Shown here one piece after another: positions 34,901 through 41,672 of a stretch of 64,000 bases of DNA. Source of the stretch: Bacillota bacterium. GTDB taxonomy: Bacteria; Bacillota; Clostridia; Lachnospirales; Lachnospiraceae. The stretch spans positions 248,001 through 312,000 of the forward strand of contig JAEZZQ010000030.1 of NCBI GenBank assembly GCA_023442465.1, in the 5' to 3' direction. Positions within the stretch are counted from its first letter, which is position 1. Each line of letters starts with the position of its first letter. Both the position numbers and the translations under genes were made by a program. Below the pieces are notes generated by a model. That model was not told where the DNA came from, did no database searches, and saw nothing but the letters and a program-made list of their open reading frames with translations.

Positions 34901-34951
34901 GAGCAGACTGTTCAGGAGATTCAAGATGTTTATGCGGCAATTTCACAATAG
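31943..34951 (+). CDS. Membrane sensor with degenerate GGDEF and intact EAL domain
   Basis: A 1002-residue protein. Transmembrane helix about 19-41; Cache-like external domain about 45-375 (with YSMPLRDQNGVVRAILGVEL); second helix about 381-403; HAMP-like linker; PAS-like region about 455-560; GGDEF domain about 570-740 with the signature as SGDEF (650-654) and no RxxD inhibitory site before it; EAL domain about 745-985. The EAL catalytic set is complete: E780 (EAL), N836, E868, D894/D895 (DDFGTGY), K915, E951 and Q971. This predicts an active c-di-GMP phosphodiesterase; cyclase activity is less sure. It probably reads ligand binding by the lipoprotein encoded upstream. Confidence 0.85.
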   Translation: MEQKKTKDRSRKPGQSIMNRILIPVIVALFVQAGLFSINIIWGGTLEKLNHNAFDILNGEVNNRRNYLQSEMLSRWSNLDPAAENIRGIFSEEPIQIGEAGTSLRNEILRQSAPELISLLRRNLVTGAFLILTDGEGGDKTGQMQKHGLYIRDMDPATNSANNSDLLLLYAPVRISKELGIPLDSNWQCYMSFDPGDFAGGNYYSKPYEAALKYPEIKEKDLGYWSPVFRATGGSLDTITYSMPLRDQNGVVRAILGVELSIDYLSKQMPYQELNPEKQGMYFVGVATGEELTFHTQLSTGPAFKHRFGMAKQMSFMQEDEYADAYRVIDDTSGHEGDVYGCIQYFNLYNTNTPFENERWALIGMLDDEQLLGFSRGVSGSIWLTWGISLGLGLTAAWAAGLMVAHPITRLLKQLRESDPRRPLALGKLKISEIDELSGAIETLSSRVAREASRLSQIIDMAGVEIGAFETQPDSDRVFCTGRFFEMLGFNSELATDGTVDKQEFGEWMETLNGQVEDRTEDGSTKILRIGHPPEAPRWVRLHVVSSNKHITGVVSDVTQEILKRRKIERERDYDLLTDLLNRRAFSVELKRRFNNPQELGIAAMVMLDLDNLKFINDTYGHDSGDAYIRSTAEALRRYSPKQTLIARMSGDEFYVLFSGYSSREEVQEIIHVLEEGVRQTIFFLPDNTSINIRASAGIAWYPDHATSYDKLLKYADFAMYQVKNTTKGEFGEFDMEHYKRDSYLLQNQEEINRLIDKEKVTFHFQPIVDARNGEVFGYEALMRPTLESIKSPTEVLMLAKTQSKLYAIERLTWRQSLAAFDKLPDVSSSIRIFVNSIASQQLNAKDEKYIQERFSHLLPRVVIEITEEERSTEMETRRKLEWAAQWNCQIALDDFGTGYNSDAALLAIEPNFVKLDISIVRNIDNDANRRKLLQNLLSYTEGRGIRVIAEGVETYEELRTLISLGVDYLQGYYIAKPQPQPAPIPEQTVQEIQDVYAAISQ

Positions 34952-34980
34952 GGGTATAAGCTTTGAAAGGAAGGCTATGT

Positions 34981-35562
34981 ATGGATAAATGTAATTGGTG
35001 CAAAGATGGTGGAATCAATGAAGAGTACCATGATAAGGAATGGGGGATTCCGCTGCACGATGATAGGAAGCATTTCGAATTTCTGATGATGGAGGTCATG
35101 CAGTGCGGATTGAACTGGACGATGATGCTTAAGAAGAGAGAAACCTTCCGTAAGTGCTTCGATAATTTCGATTATGAGAAAATTGCTTTATATGGGGATG
35201 CGGATATAGAAAGAATCATGGGGACGGAGGATATGATAAAGTCTGTCCGAAAAATCCGCGCAGTTATCGATAATGCGAGAGCATATAAGAAGATAATCGA
35301 TGAATTCAGCTCCTTTGATCGATTTCTGTGGGGGTATAGCGGGTATAAGAGTATTGTTTATGAGAATCATAGAATAGTACCGGTCGCGAGCAATGATTTG
35401 TCGGATGCAGTAAGCAAGGAGCTGAAAAAGAGAGGATTTAAATATCTTGGCTCCATTACGGTGTATTCTCATTTGCAGGCTTGTGGGATTATTAATGATC
35501 ATGATGTTCATTGCTTTAGATATCAGCAGGTTATAGATGAGTATCCGGTAGAGTTCAGGTGA
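34981..35562 (+). CDS. tag: DNA-3-methyladenine glycosylase I
   Basis: A 193-residue base-excision repair enzyme that removes 3-methyladenine. The start CNWC, YHDKEWG, MLKKRETFRKCF and the C-terminal NDHDVHCFR stretch are all present, and the Cys/His zinc ligands of Tag (Cys4, His17-type, HxxxC) are retained. The ATG at 34981 is used after AAAGGAAGG; the in-frame TTG at 34963 lies before that site. It starts 29 bp after the GGDEF-EAL gene and may be co-transcribed. Confidence 0.9.
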   Translation: MDKCNWCKDGGINEEYHDKEWGIPLHDDRKHFEFLMMEVMQCGLNWTMMLKKRETFRKCFDNFDYEKIALYGDADIERIMGTEDMIKSVRKIRAVIDNARAYKKIIDEFSSFDRFLWGYSGYKSIVYENHRIVPVASNDLSDAVSKELKKRGFKYLGSITVYSHLQACGIINDHDVHCFRYQQVIDEYPVEFR

Positions 35563-35637
35563 CCTTCGGAGCTGGATGAAGATATACAGTCCCAAGGACT
35601 GAAGATTATAGCGATTAATGCGGAGCAGTAATAGGAA

Positions 35638-35671
35638 ATCCGTCGCTTTTTTACAACAAAAGGCGACGGAT
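35638..35671 (+). terminator. Terminator after tag
   Basis: ATCCGTCGC and GCGACGGAT are perfect 9-bp arms with a 16-nt loop; the T-run after it is weak (ATCTTTTAT). An ATAGGAAA mark sits at its left edge. Confidence 0.65.
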
Positions 35672-35718
35672 ATCTTTTATTATGGAATAAAGTGTAAATT
35701 ATCTGAAGAAGAAAGAAT

Positions 35719-36654
35719 ATGAAAAAACTGAGCTTTAGCGCATTTCAGGAAATTAAGAATTGGGTCTACAGGAACGCGAGGCCTCTGGACTTCGCATTAT
35801 GGCAATACTGGTTTGAAGGTGGAAGCAAGGAGGCTGTTCTCTTGGCCTTGTCCAGCTATCAGAATAATGACGGCGGCTTTGGCAATACGATTGACCCGGA
35901 TAGCTGGAACCCGGATTCCACCCCGTACAATGCACAAACCGTCATCAGACTGCTTCGGCAGATAGAGTTCCTCGATATGGAGCACCCGTTTTATCGCGGG
36001 ATCTTCCGTTATTTGGAGAATACGGAGCATAGGGCAGATTACGGATGGATTTTTACCATTCCGTCTAACGATAACTATCCGCACGGTGTCTGGTGGGATT
36101 ATAATCCGAAAGACAATGAGTTCCAAAGTACAGGAACGACAGCGAGCTTATGCGGTTTTATCCTTCGGTACGGGGAAAAAGAATCAGCCTTGTACCGGAT
36201 GGCGATGAAGTATACGAACTTGTTGATTGAGCGGTTAGAGGGAGCGGCGCAATTGGGGGATATGGGAGTAGGCGGTTACTGCGAGCTGCTGGAAGATATA
36301 GAGGCTGCGGGGCTTACGGAAGACTTTGATTTTACATATTTATGTGAAAAGGTTTCCTGTGCAGTACGGGAAAAGATAGAAACGGAAAAGGATAATTTCA
36401 TGGCAAATCCGCTGGAATTTGTCCAGTCTCCCGAGAGTAAATATTATGAGGAAAATAAAGAGGGAGTGGAGAAAGCATTAGATGCCATAATTAAACAGTG
36501 TCCTGAAAACGGTGTCTGGGATATTCCATGGGAATGGTATAACGACGGCAAGTATCCCGAGGCATTTGCCATTAGCGAGAACTGGTGGAAGTCCAACAAA
36601 GCCATTGAAAAGCTGTTGCAGCTAAAAAGCTTCGGACGGCTGGAGACTAGGTAG
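35719..36654 (+). CDS. Prenyltransferase/terpene cyclase-repeat (alpha-toroid) protein
   Basis: A 311-residue soluble protein. The segment ALSSYQNNDGGFGNTIDPDS (about 43-62) is a QxxDGGFG repeat as in protein prenyltransferases, squalene cyclases and related alpha-alpha toroid folds, and further Trp-rich repeats follow (GVWWDYNP, GVWDIPWEWYNDGKY). No DxDD catalytic motif is seen, so enzymatic activity is doubtful. It is a single gene; the role is unknown. Confidence 0.55.
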   Translation: MKKLSFSAFQEIKNWVYRNARPLDFALWQYWFEGGSKEAVLLALSSYQNNDGGFGNTIDPDSWNPDSTPYNAQTVIRLLRQIEFLDMEHPFYRGIFRYLENTEHRADYGWIFTIPSNDNYPHGVWWDYNPKDNEFQSTGTTASLCGFILRYGEKESALYRMAMKYTNLLIERLEGAAQLGDMGVGGYCELLEDIEAAGLTEDFDFTYLCEKVSCAVREKIETEKDNFMANPLEFVQSPESKYYEENKEGVEKALDAIIKQCPENGVWDIPWEWYNDGKYPEAFAISENWWKSNKAIEKLLQLKSFGRLETR

Positions 36655-36656
36655 TC

Positions 36657-37853
36657 TTACCTTTTCTTTTTCTGAAGAGGATAAATGGACAGATTACCGT
36701 TGCAGGCATAGGCGAGTCCGCATACCGCGATAAAGTAAGGCAGCAGCTCGGGGCCGAAGACCTCCATGCCTATCAGAATGGGTGCGAACAGAGTATTGCT
36801 GGCGCTGCCGAATACTGCTGCATAGCCTAAGGCTGCAGCGAAAGCGACGGGAAGACCGAGCAGTGACGCGAGAAATGCACCAAGAGTCGCACCGATGGAA
36901 AATAAAGGAGTAACTTCGCCGCCCTGAAAGCCTACCGATAAAGTAAGCACTGTAAAGAGAAATTTCAAAGCGAAATCCCAAGAATAAGCGCCTTCGTTAA
37001 GGCTCATAGAAATCAAGTTGGTGCCCAGACCAGAGTATCTCCCTTGAAAACAAAGCAGCGAAAGGAGGCCGATTGCGGTACCGGCAATCAGAATACGCAG
37101 AAGAGGGTTCTTTCCCTTTTCTGAAAAAAATCTTTTTGTCCTATGCAGAAGATAAGAGAAAAGCCGCCCTATTATCCCGAATAATACGCCGAGGAGAAGC
37201 AGCTTGAAAAGCAGGGAGGGTGAAAACGGAAAGTCCTTTGACAGAGTGTGGGAGAATTTTTCAAGGCCCAGTACACCGGAAATATAGCTTGCGGTAAACG
37301 CCGCAGTCAAAGCCGGAAGCAGGGCCTTATATTCCAATACGCCTACGGTCAGCACCTCTATGGCAAAGAAGGTAGCAGCGAGGGGTGTTCTGAATAGACC
37401 GGAAAAACCGGCGGCCATTCCCGTAATCAATAATATTTTTTCGCCGTTTTCTATGGAAAGCCGTCTGCCGAGCGAATGGCCGAGGGTTCCTCCTATCTGA
37501 ACGGCAACCCCTTCCCTTCCGGCACTTCCGCCGAATAGATGAGTGAGCCATGTTCCCGTAATAACGAAAGGGATCAGACGCAGAGGTATCACGTCCTTGG
37601 AGCCGTGCCCGGCTTCAAAGAGCAAAGTCATCCCCTTACTGCTCCTGCCTCCAAATTTCTGATAGCTCCATAGGATGAGGACTCCGATGGCGCCCAGAAA
37701 AGGAAGCAGAAAATAAATATACTCGTCTCGAATATTCCCAATATAAAGCAGAACCCTGCCGAACAAGGCAGCGATAGACCCGGAAGCTATGCCAAGGGGG
37801 ACTGCAAGCGCTATGAAAATCAATTGATTTCTTACTTTTTTCCAATAATTCAT
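36657..37853 (-). CDS. CLC-family channel/antiporter, CLC-F (fluoride) type
   Basis: A 398-residue membrane protein with about ten to twelve helices. The canonical GxGIP region is replaced by SSKGMTLLFEAGHG and the GREGP motif by GSAGREGVAVQIG (about 109-121); both substitutions mark the fluoride-exporting CLC-F branch. GFQGGEVTPLFSIGATLG completes the family set. Fluoride/proton antiport is thus likely. The start is set at 37853 because a strong promoter lies in the longer upstream frame. No fluoride riboswitch fits the short 5' leader. Confidence 0.75.
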   Translation of the reverse strand: MNYWKKVRNQLIFIALAVPLGIASGSIAALFGRVLLYIGNIRDEYIYFLLPFLGAIGVLILWSYQKFGGRSSKGMTLLFEAGHGSKDVIPLRLIPFVITGTWLTHLFGGSAGREGVAVQIGGTLGHSLGRRLSIENGEKILLITGMAAGFSGLFRTPLAATFFAIEVLTVGVLEYKALLPALTAAFTASYISGVLGLEKFSHTLSKDFPFSPSLLFKLLLLGVLFGIIGRLFSYLLHRTKRFFSEKGKNPLLRILIAGTAIGLLSLLCFQGRYSGLGTNLISMSLNEGAYSWDFALKFLFTVLTLSVGFQGGEVTPLFSIGATLGAFLASLLGLPVAFAAALGYAAVFGSASNTLFAPILIGMEVFGPELLPYFIAVCGLAYACNGNLSIYPLQKKKR

Positions 37854-37875
37854 ATAAATCTCATCTCCAAATAAT

Positions 37876-37903
37876 ATTATAAGGGAAGCAGCATTTTTTT
37901 CAA
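37876..37903 (-). promoter_or_regulatory. Promoter of the CLC-F gene
   Basis: On the minus strand TTGAAA (37903-37898), 16 bp, TATAAT (37881-37876). It lies inside the longer upstream frame and so argues for the start at 37853. Confidence 0.75.
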
Positions 37904-37972
37904 GAGAAATATGTTGATTATAGTTGTTACACAATTAGAAGAGGTGGTGAAACACTCTTTCAGTTCAGATGA

Positions 37973-38001
37973 TTGACAAAAATGTAATTATGTAATATAT
38001 T
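37973..38001 (+). promoter_or_regulatory. Promoter of the marR-flavodoxin operon
   Basis: TTGACA (37973-37978), 17 bp, TATATT (37996-38001). Confidence 0.75.
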
Positions 38002-38008
38002 ACATAAT
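37987..38008. promoter_or_regulatory. 22-bp perfect palindrome, probable MarR operator
   Basis: ATTATGTAATA followed by its exact reverse complement. It covers the -10 of the promoter of the MarR gene itself. The size and symmetry fit MarR dimer sites, so autorepression is likely. Confidence 0.7.
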
Positions 38009-38138
38009 ATAATAAAAAGCTAAAAATATAGAAGAATCAGAAAATAAAAAAACCGGAGGATAGAGAAATCAAGAAAGAAAAAACAATGATAAAAACAAAA
38101 TATGTGCCCCAATCGCATACTTTAAGGAGTTAAATACT

Positions 38139-38609
38139 ATGAGTATAGATAGAGATAAATTACTGGAAGACCTTGATGATGAAAGGGCTCTGTTCGGTTT
38201 GTTCTTCGTATTCGGGAACCGTTTGCAGGCAGCGGGGGACACTTTTTATGAAGAAATTACATGTAAGCAGTTTTTCCTTCTCATCTGTCTTTCGGTGTTT
38301 CAAGGGACACCACCCATGATCAATGAACTAGCGGATGTGATGGGCAGCTCGCATCAGAATGTGAAGCAGCTTGTAAACAAGCTGGAGAAGGCTGGGTTCG
38401 TTACCACTTTTTACGATAAGGAGGATAGAAGAAAAGTAAGGGTGGCAGCGACGGAGAAAATAGGAATATTGAGCGATAGATACCGTGAGCAGGAAGAGAA
38501 ATTTATGAAGGGGCTTTATGATGGAGTCACAAAGGAAGAAGTGAAGCTTACCTATAAGGTAATGACAAAAATTGAAAAGAATCTTATTGCGATTAGGGAG
38601 GAAAAATAA
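38139..38609 (+). CDS. MarR family transcriptional regulator
   Basis: A 156-residue winged helix-turn-helix protein: recognition region PPMINELADVMGSSHQNVKQLVNKLEKAGF and wing FYDKEDRRKVRVAATEKG-like. The 22-bp palindrome over its promoter is the likely autoregulatory site. It is followed with no gap by the flavodoxin gene, suggesting the pair responds to a redox or drug signal. Confidence 0.88.
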   Translation: MSIDRDKLLEDLDDERALFGLFFVFGNRLQAAGDTFYEEITCKQFFLLICLSVFQGTPPMINELADVMGSSHQNVKQLVNKLEKAGFVTTFYDKEDRRKVRVAATEKIGILSDRYREQEEKFMKGLYDGVTKEEVKLTYKVMTKIEKNLIAIREEK

Positions 38610-39134
38610 ATGAAGCGAATCGTAGTGTATAACAGTAAGACGGGGTTTAGCGAGAAATACGGAAAGTGGATAGCGGGAGAGCTTGCATGCGAAGCGGTAA
38701 GCTACAAGGAGATGACACAGCAGCGTTTAAAGGAGAATGATGTAATTATTTATGGTGCAGGGGTCATGGCAGGAAAGATTAGCGGATGGGAGAAAGTGAA
38801 GAAAATGCCGGAACTGAATGGCAAAAAGCTGATTGTATATGCGGTTGGCGGTGCGCCTATGGCGGCAGAGGAGGTTATTCTTACGTTAAAGGACAATAAC
38901 CTGACCAAAGAGGAGCAGAAGGAAATTCCCTTTTTTTATTTGGAAGGAGGAATCAATTTCGAAAAAATGGGTTTTTTCCCGAGATTCATGCTAAAGACTA
39001 TGTATAAGGTGATGAAAAAGAAGAAGGAAAAGACACAGCAGGATATTGAAATGATTAGCTTGTTTGAAAAGTCCAGCGATAATTCCTCGAAGGAAAACAT
39101 AAAGCCCCTTATTGCCTGCGCTAAGCAGATATAA
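38610..39134 (+). CDS. Flavodoxin-domain protein
   Basis: A 174-residue protein. The N-terminal FMN phosphate-binding pattern VVYNSKTGFSEKYGKWIA and the NDVIIYGAGVMAGKISGW stretch fit the flavodoxin/HemG-like fold. It probably carries electrons using FMN; its partner is unknown. The start codon begins right after the marR stop, so translation is coupled. Confidence 0.8.
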   Translation: MKRIVVYNSKTGFSEKYGKWIAGELACEAVSYKEMTQQRLKENDVIIYGAGVMAGKISGWEKVKKMPELNGKKLIVYAVGGAPMAAEEVILTLKDNNLTKEEQKEIPFFYLEGGINFEKMGFFPRFMLKTMYKVMKKKKEKTQQDIEMISLFEKSSDNSSKENIKPLIACAKQI

Positions 39135-39143
39135 ATCAATAAG

Positions 39144-39190
39144 GAACAAAAGTGTGCATCTATCTTTCTTTAATAGGAGCACTTTCCTAT
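39144..39190 (-). repeat. Dispersed repeat, family B, short copy (B3)
   Basis: GAACAAAAGTGTGC, then TATCTTTCTTTAATAGGAGC, ending CTTTCCTAT. The second half matches 46424-46456 almost base for base; the ends match 811 and 7104 in reverse orientation. Confidence 0.65.
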
Positions 39191-39201
39191 TACATAATAA
39201 G

Positions 39202-39250
39202 AAGTGTGTTTGCCAAAGCCATATAGGCCTTCGGCAAAACACACTTTTTT
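39202..39250. terminator. Bidirectional terminator between flavodoxin and HD genes
   Basis: AAGTGTGTTTGCC pairs with GGCAAAACACACTT; inner GCC/GGC adds to the stem; T6 follows on the plus strand. The genes on the two sides converge. Confidence 0.8.
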
Positions 39251-39267
39251 AACATTTAAAGAGATTA

Positions 39268-39762
39268 CTATGCAAGGGTTATAACAACCCTATTCTGTCT
39301 TGCCAGTGCTATGTTCAGCCTGCACGCCTCTGTAACTGCACATAGCTTATCGGTAAGGCTGATAAGCCACGCTTCTTTGCTTTGGGGCAAAGGCCCTAGA
39401 GGAAACATATGTGACAAAATAGCCTGACGTTCTTTTTCATGGAGCTTGAAACGCTCTCCACTCGTTTTAGCAGCTATCTTCGGATGATGAAAAGCCTGAA
39501 ATGTGCCCTTAGGCAATTTTTCCTTAAAGTCATACAGGCAAAAATCATGCAGCAGACCTGCTCGCGCCGCAACGCCGGTATCCCAGCCGAATCTGGAAGC
39601 CATTGACCATGAAAGATAAGAGACATTCAAGCTGTGCATCAAACGGGTAGTCCCCAAATGCTGTCTATACATGGTAAGCTTTTTGAATTCGCTATCACCC
39701 AGTATGCTCTGTATGAGCTCTAAAAACTCCGCTTCAATCTCATCCGATACTGTAATGTCCAT
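39268..39762 (-). CDS. HD-domain protein
   Basis: A 164-residue protein with the HD superfamily metal motif: His in MHSLNVSYLSW, the HD pair in GLLHDFCLYDF, then HHPKIAAK and a later Asp in LTDKLCAV. The family includes phosphohydrolases on nucleotides and phosphonates; the substrate is unknown. The ATG at 39762 is chosen; an in-frame TTG at 39768 nearer the AAAGGA site is possible. Confidence 0.8.
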   Translation of the reverse strand: MDITVSDEIEAEFLELIQSILGDSEFKKLTMYRQHLGTTRLMHSLNVSYLSWSMASRFGWDTGVAARAGLLHDFCLYDFKEKLPKGTFQAFHHPKIAAKTSGERFKLHEKERQAILSHMFPLGPLPQSKEAWLISLTDKLCAVTEACRLNIALARQNRVVITLA

Positions 39763-39873
39763 CGGCAATCACATCCTTTCCGTTTATTACACATTGAGTA
39801 TGGTTGATACTTTAAGTATGAGGGGCATGAAAAGATAAGTCAATATAAAAGTCGGAAAAAGTCGAAGATTATG

Positions 39874-39996
39874 TTACTATGAGTTACTGCGTGAACGTGA
39901 TTCAAGAGATGATTTCTGCTTCGCGGAGCAAATTTAAATGCAAAAAGTTTGCATTGCAGAACATCATGCATTGCTGAGAACGGAGTGAACAGTAAC
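39874..39996 (+). repeat. Dispersed intergenic palindromic repeat, family A, altered copy (A5)
   Basis: It has GTGAACGTGATTC, GATGATTTCTGC, TTCGCGGAGCAAATTTAAA and the end GAGAACGGAGTGAACAGTAAC, but the right arm of the inner palindrome is replaced by a different 20-bp hairpin (GCAAAAAGTTTGC). A short sequence CTATGAAGCCGAGGGCT directly after it resembles 14189-14206 before rpoC. Confidence 0.7.
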
Positions 39997-40032
39997 TACT
40001 ATGAAGCCGAGGGCTGAATAATAACAAGATTA

Positions 40033-40061
40033 TTGACGCAGCGCAGGCGATGTGGCATGAT
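40033..40061 (+). promoter_or_regulatory. Possible promoter of the interlocked RNA element / YaiI-type gene
   Basis: TTGACG (40033-40038), 17 bp, CATGAT (40056-40061) with an extended TGG before it. Transcription would start just before the paired region at 40072. Confidence 0.45.
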
Positions 40062-40071
40062 AGGAAAAACA

Positions 40072-40137
40072 CTCGTGCTGACCTTCGGGTAAGAGATACA
40101 CGTTCGGGCACGAGGAAGAAAAGCTGCATACCCGAAG
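40072..40137 (+). ncRNA. Candidate pseudoknot RNA upstream of the YaiI-type gene
   Basis: CTCGTGC (40072-40078) pairs with GCACGAG (40108-40114), and CTTCGGGTA (40083-40091) with TACCCGAAG (40129-40137). The two perfect helices cross each other, so they form an H-type pseudoknot or exclude one another. ATTTTTATT follows. It matches no riboswitch class I recognise. Whether it regulates the gene at 40259 or belongs to a repeat is open. Confidence 0.45.
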
Positions 40138-40258
40138 CTCATTTTTATTCTGGCAGTTTTTAGGGAAAAGAGGAGAAAGATGGGGATAATAGGTTGAAAA
40201 AAGATTTTTTCAACATCCTGATTTATACGTGTGCTAAAGTACACAGATAGGAGTTAAT

Positions 40259-40720
40259 ATGAAGATTCTTGTGGATGCCGATGCCTGCCCGGTAGTGGCA
40301 ATTGTGGAAAGAGTGGCAAAAGAGAAAAATATTCCGGTAATTTTAGTTTGTGACAATGCCCATGTTCTCCGCTCGGAATATTCCCAGGTGGTAATTGTGG
40401 ACAGAGGAGCAGATGCGGCAGATTTCAAGCTGTTTTCCTTAAGTGAAAAGGGGGATATCATTGTAACGCAGGATTACGGTGTGGCGGTCATGGCATTGGG
40501 AAAGGGCGTGAGGGCCATTCATCAAAGCGGAAAGTGGTATACCAACGAGAACATCGACACTATGCTTATGGAACGTCATATCGCCAAATCCGAAAGGCGT
40601 AAATCGGGAAAGAGCCATTTGAAAGGACCGAGGAAGAGGACAGAGGAGGACGATGTGCGGTTTGAGGAGTCTTTTCGGAGAATGCTTGAAACGGACTCTT
40701 TTTTAATAAATTCTTTATAG
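40259..40720 (+). CDS. YaiI/YqxD family protein (DUF188, PIN-like)
   Basis: A 153-residue protein starting MKILVDADACPVV with the DUF188 motifs VDRGADAADF, DIIVTQDYGVAVMAL and the C-terminal basic GPRKRTEEDD region. The family has a PIN-like fold with conserved Asp residues and is suspected to be a nuclease, but the function is unproven. It is a single gene preceded by a long non-coding stretch. Confidence 0.9.
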   Translation: MKILVDADACPVVAIVERVAKEKNIPVILVCDNAHVLRSEYSQVVIVDRGADAADFKLFSLSEKGDIIVTQDYGVAVMALGKGVRAIHQSGKWYTNENIDTMLMERHIAKSERRKSGKSHLKGPRKRTEEDDVRFEESFRRMLETDSFLINSL

Positions 40721-40820
40721 CAGTTTTATTGATATATACGGCTTAAAACGGTAGGATAATAGAGTATTGATAGAAGAATAAAAATGTTGGTTACTATATG
40801 TAATATTAAGAGGTGATACG

Positions 40821-41672
40821 ATGTTCGGATATATAATTATCAACAAAGGAGATATGAAATTCAAGGAATTTGATGTCTATCAAGCCTATTACTGCGGTTT
40901 ATGCAAAATATTAAAGGAAAAATACGGTTTGACCGGGCAGATGACTCTGTCCTATGATATGACCTTTATCATCATGCTGCTTTCCGGCTTGTACGAATCA
41001 CAGACAGAAACGGATTACTGCAAATGCGTTGCACATCCCTTCGAAAGACATATGACAAAGATAAATGAGTACACAGAATATGCGGCGGATATGAATATTT
41101 TGCTGTCCTATTACAAATGCAGGGACGACTGGATGGATAATAAGAAATACGGCAAACTGTTATATGCCCAGTTGCTAAAAAAGGGCTATCATCACCTGGA
41201 GCAGAAGTATGGATGCAAAGTTCGTCGTATCGAAGCATTGATGGAGCAAATTACCCAAAAGGAAATAGGCGGATGCATAGATATTGACGAGATGTCCCGC
41301 CTGTTTGGAGAGGTCATGGCTGAAATTATGGTATATAAGGAGGACGAATGGAAGGAGACTCTTTATAGAATGGGATTATATCTGGGAAAATTCATCTATT
41401 TGTGCGATGCGTATGAGGATATAGAAAAAGATTTAAAGGAAGGAAATTATAATCCCTTTTACCAGCTATATAAATATCCTGATTTCGAGGAGCAGTGCAG
41501 AAGCATTCTCGTCATGATGATGGCGGAATGCTCCAAGGAATTTGAAAAGCTGCCTATTTTAGAATATATCGAAATCCTTAGAAATATCATTTATTCGGGA
41601 GTATGGTACCGCTACGAAAAAATACACTCGGAAAGAGAAGCAAGAGAAAAGGGGCAGGCGCAGGAACAATGA
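40821..41672 (+). CDS. DUF5685 family protein
   Basis: A 283-residue mainly helical protein. Visible features: CGLC (25-28), CKC...H...H (67-77), an aspartate-rich RDDWMD (101-106) and a second acidic motif DAYEDIEKD (196-204) about 90 residues later. Two D-rich motifs on helices at this spacing recall class I isoprenoid synthases (DDxxD), but overall identity to that family is not claimed. The gene overlaps the J-domain gene by 4 bp (ATGA). A possible promoter is TTGATA at 40729 with TAGGAT 17 bp later. Confidence 0.75.
   Translation: MFGYIIINKGDMKFKEFDVYQAYYCGLCKILKEKYGLTGQMTLSYDMTFIIMLLSGLYESQTETDYCKCVAHPFERHMTKINEYTEYAADMNILLSYYKCRDDWMDNKKYGKLLYAQLLKKGYHHLEQKYGCKVRRIEALMEQITQKEIGGCIDIDEMSRLFGEVMAEIMVYKEDEWKETLYRMGLYLGKFIYLCDAYEDIEKDLKEGNYNPFYQLYKYPDFEEQCRSILVMMMAECSKEFEKLPILEYIEILRNIIYSGVWYRYEKIHSEREAREKGQAQEQ

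Noticed and set aside
37854..37934. N-terminal extension of the CLC-F protein by 27 residues
   Set aside because: The extension runs over a good TTGAAA/TATAAT promoter, so that part is not transcribed from it.
40033..40145. Fluoride, ZTP or preQ1 riboswitch for the structured RNA at 40.07 kb
   Set aside because: From memory of their consensus sequences none of the conserved blocks fit; kept only as an unclassified candidate.
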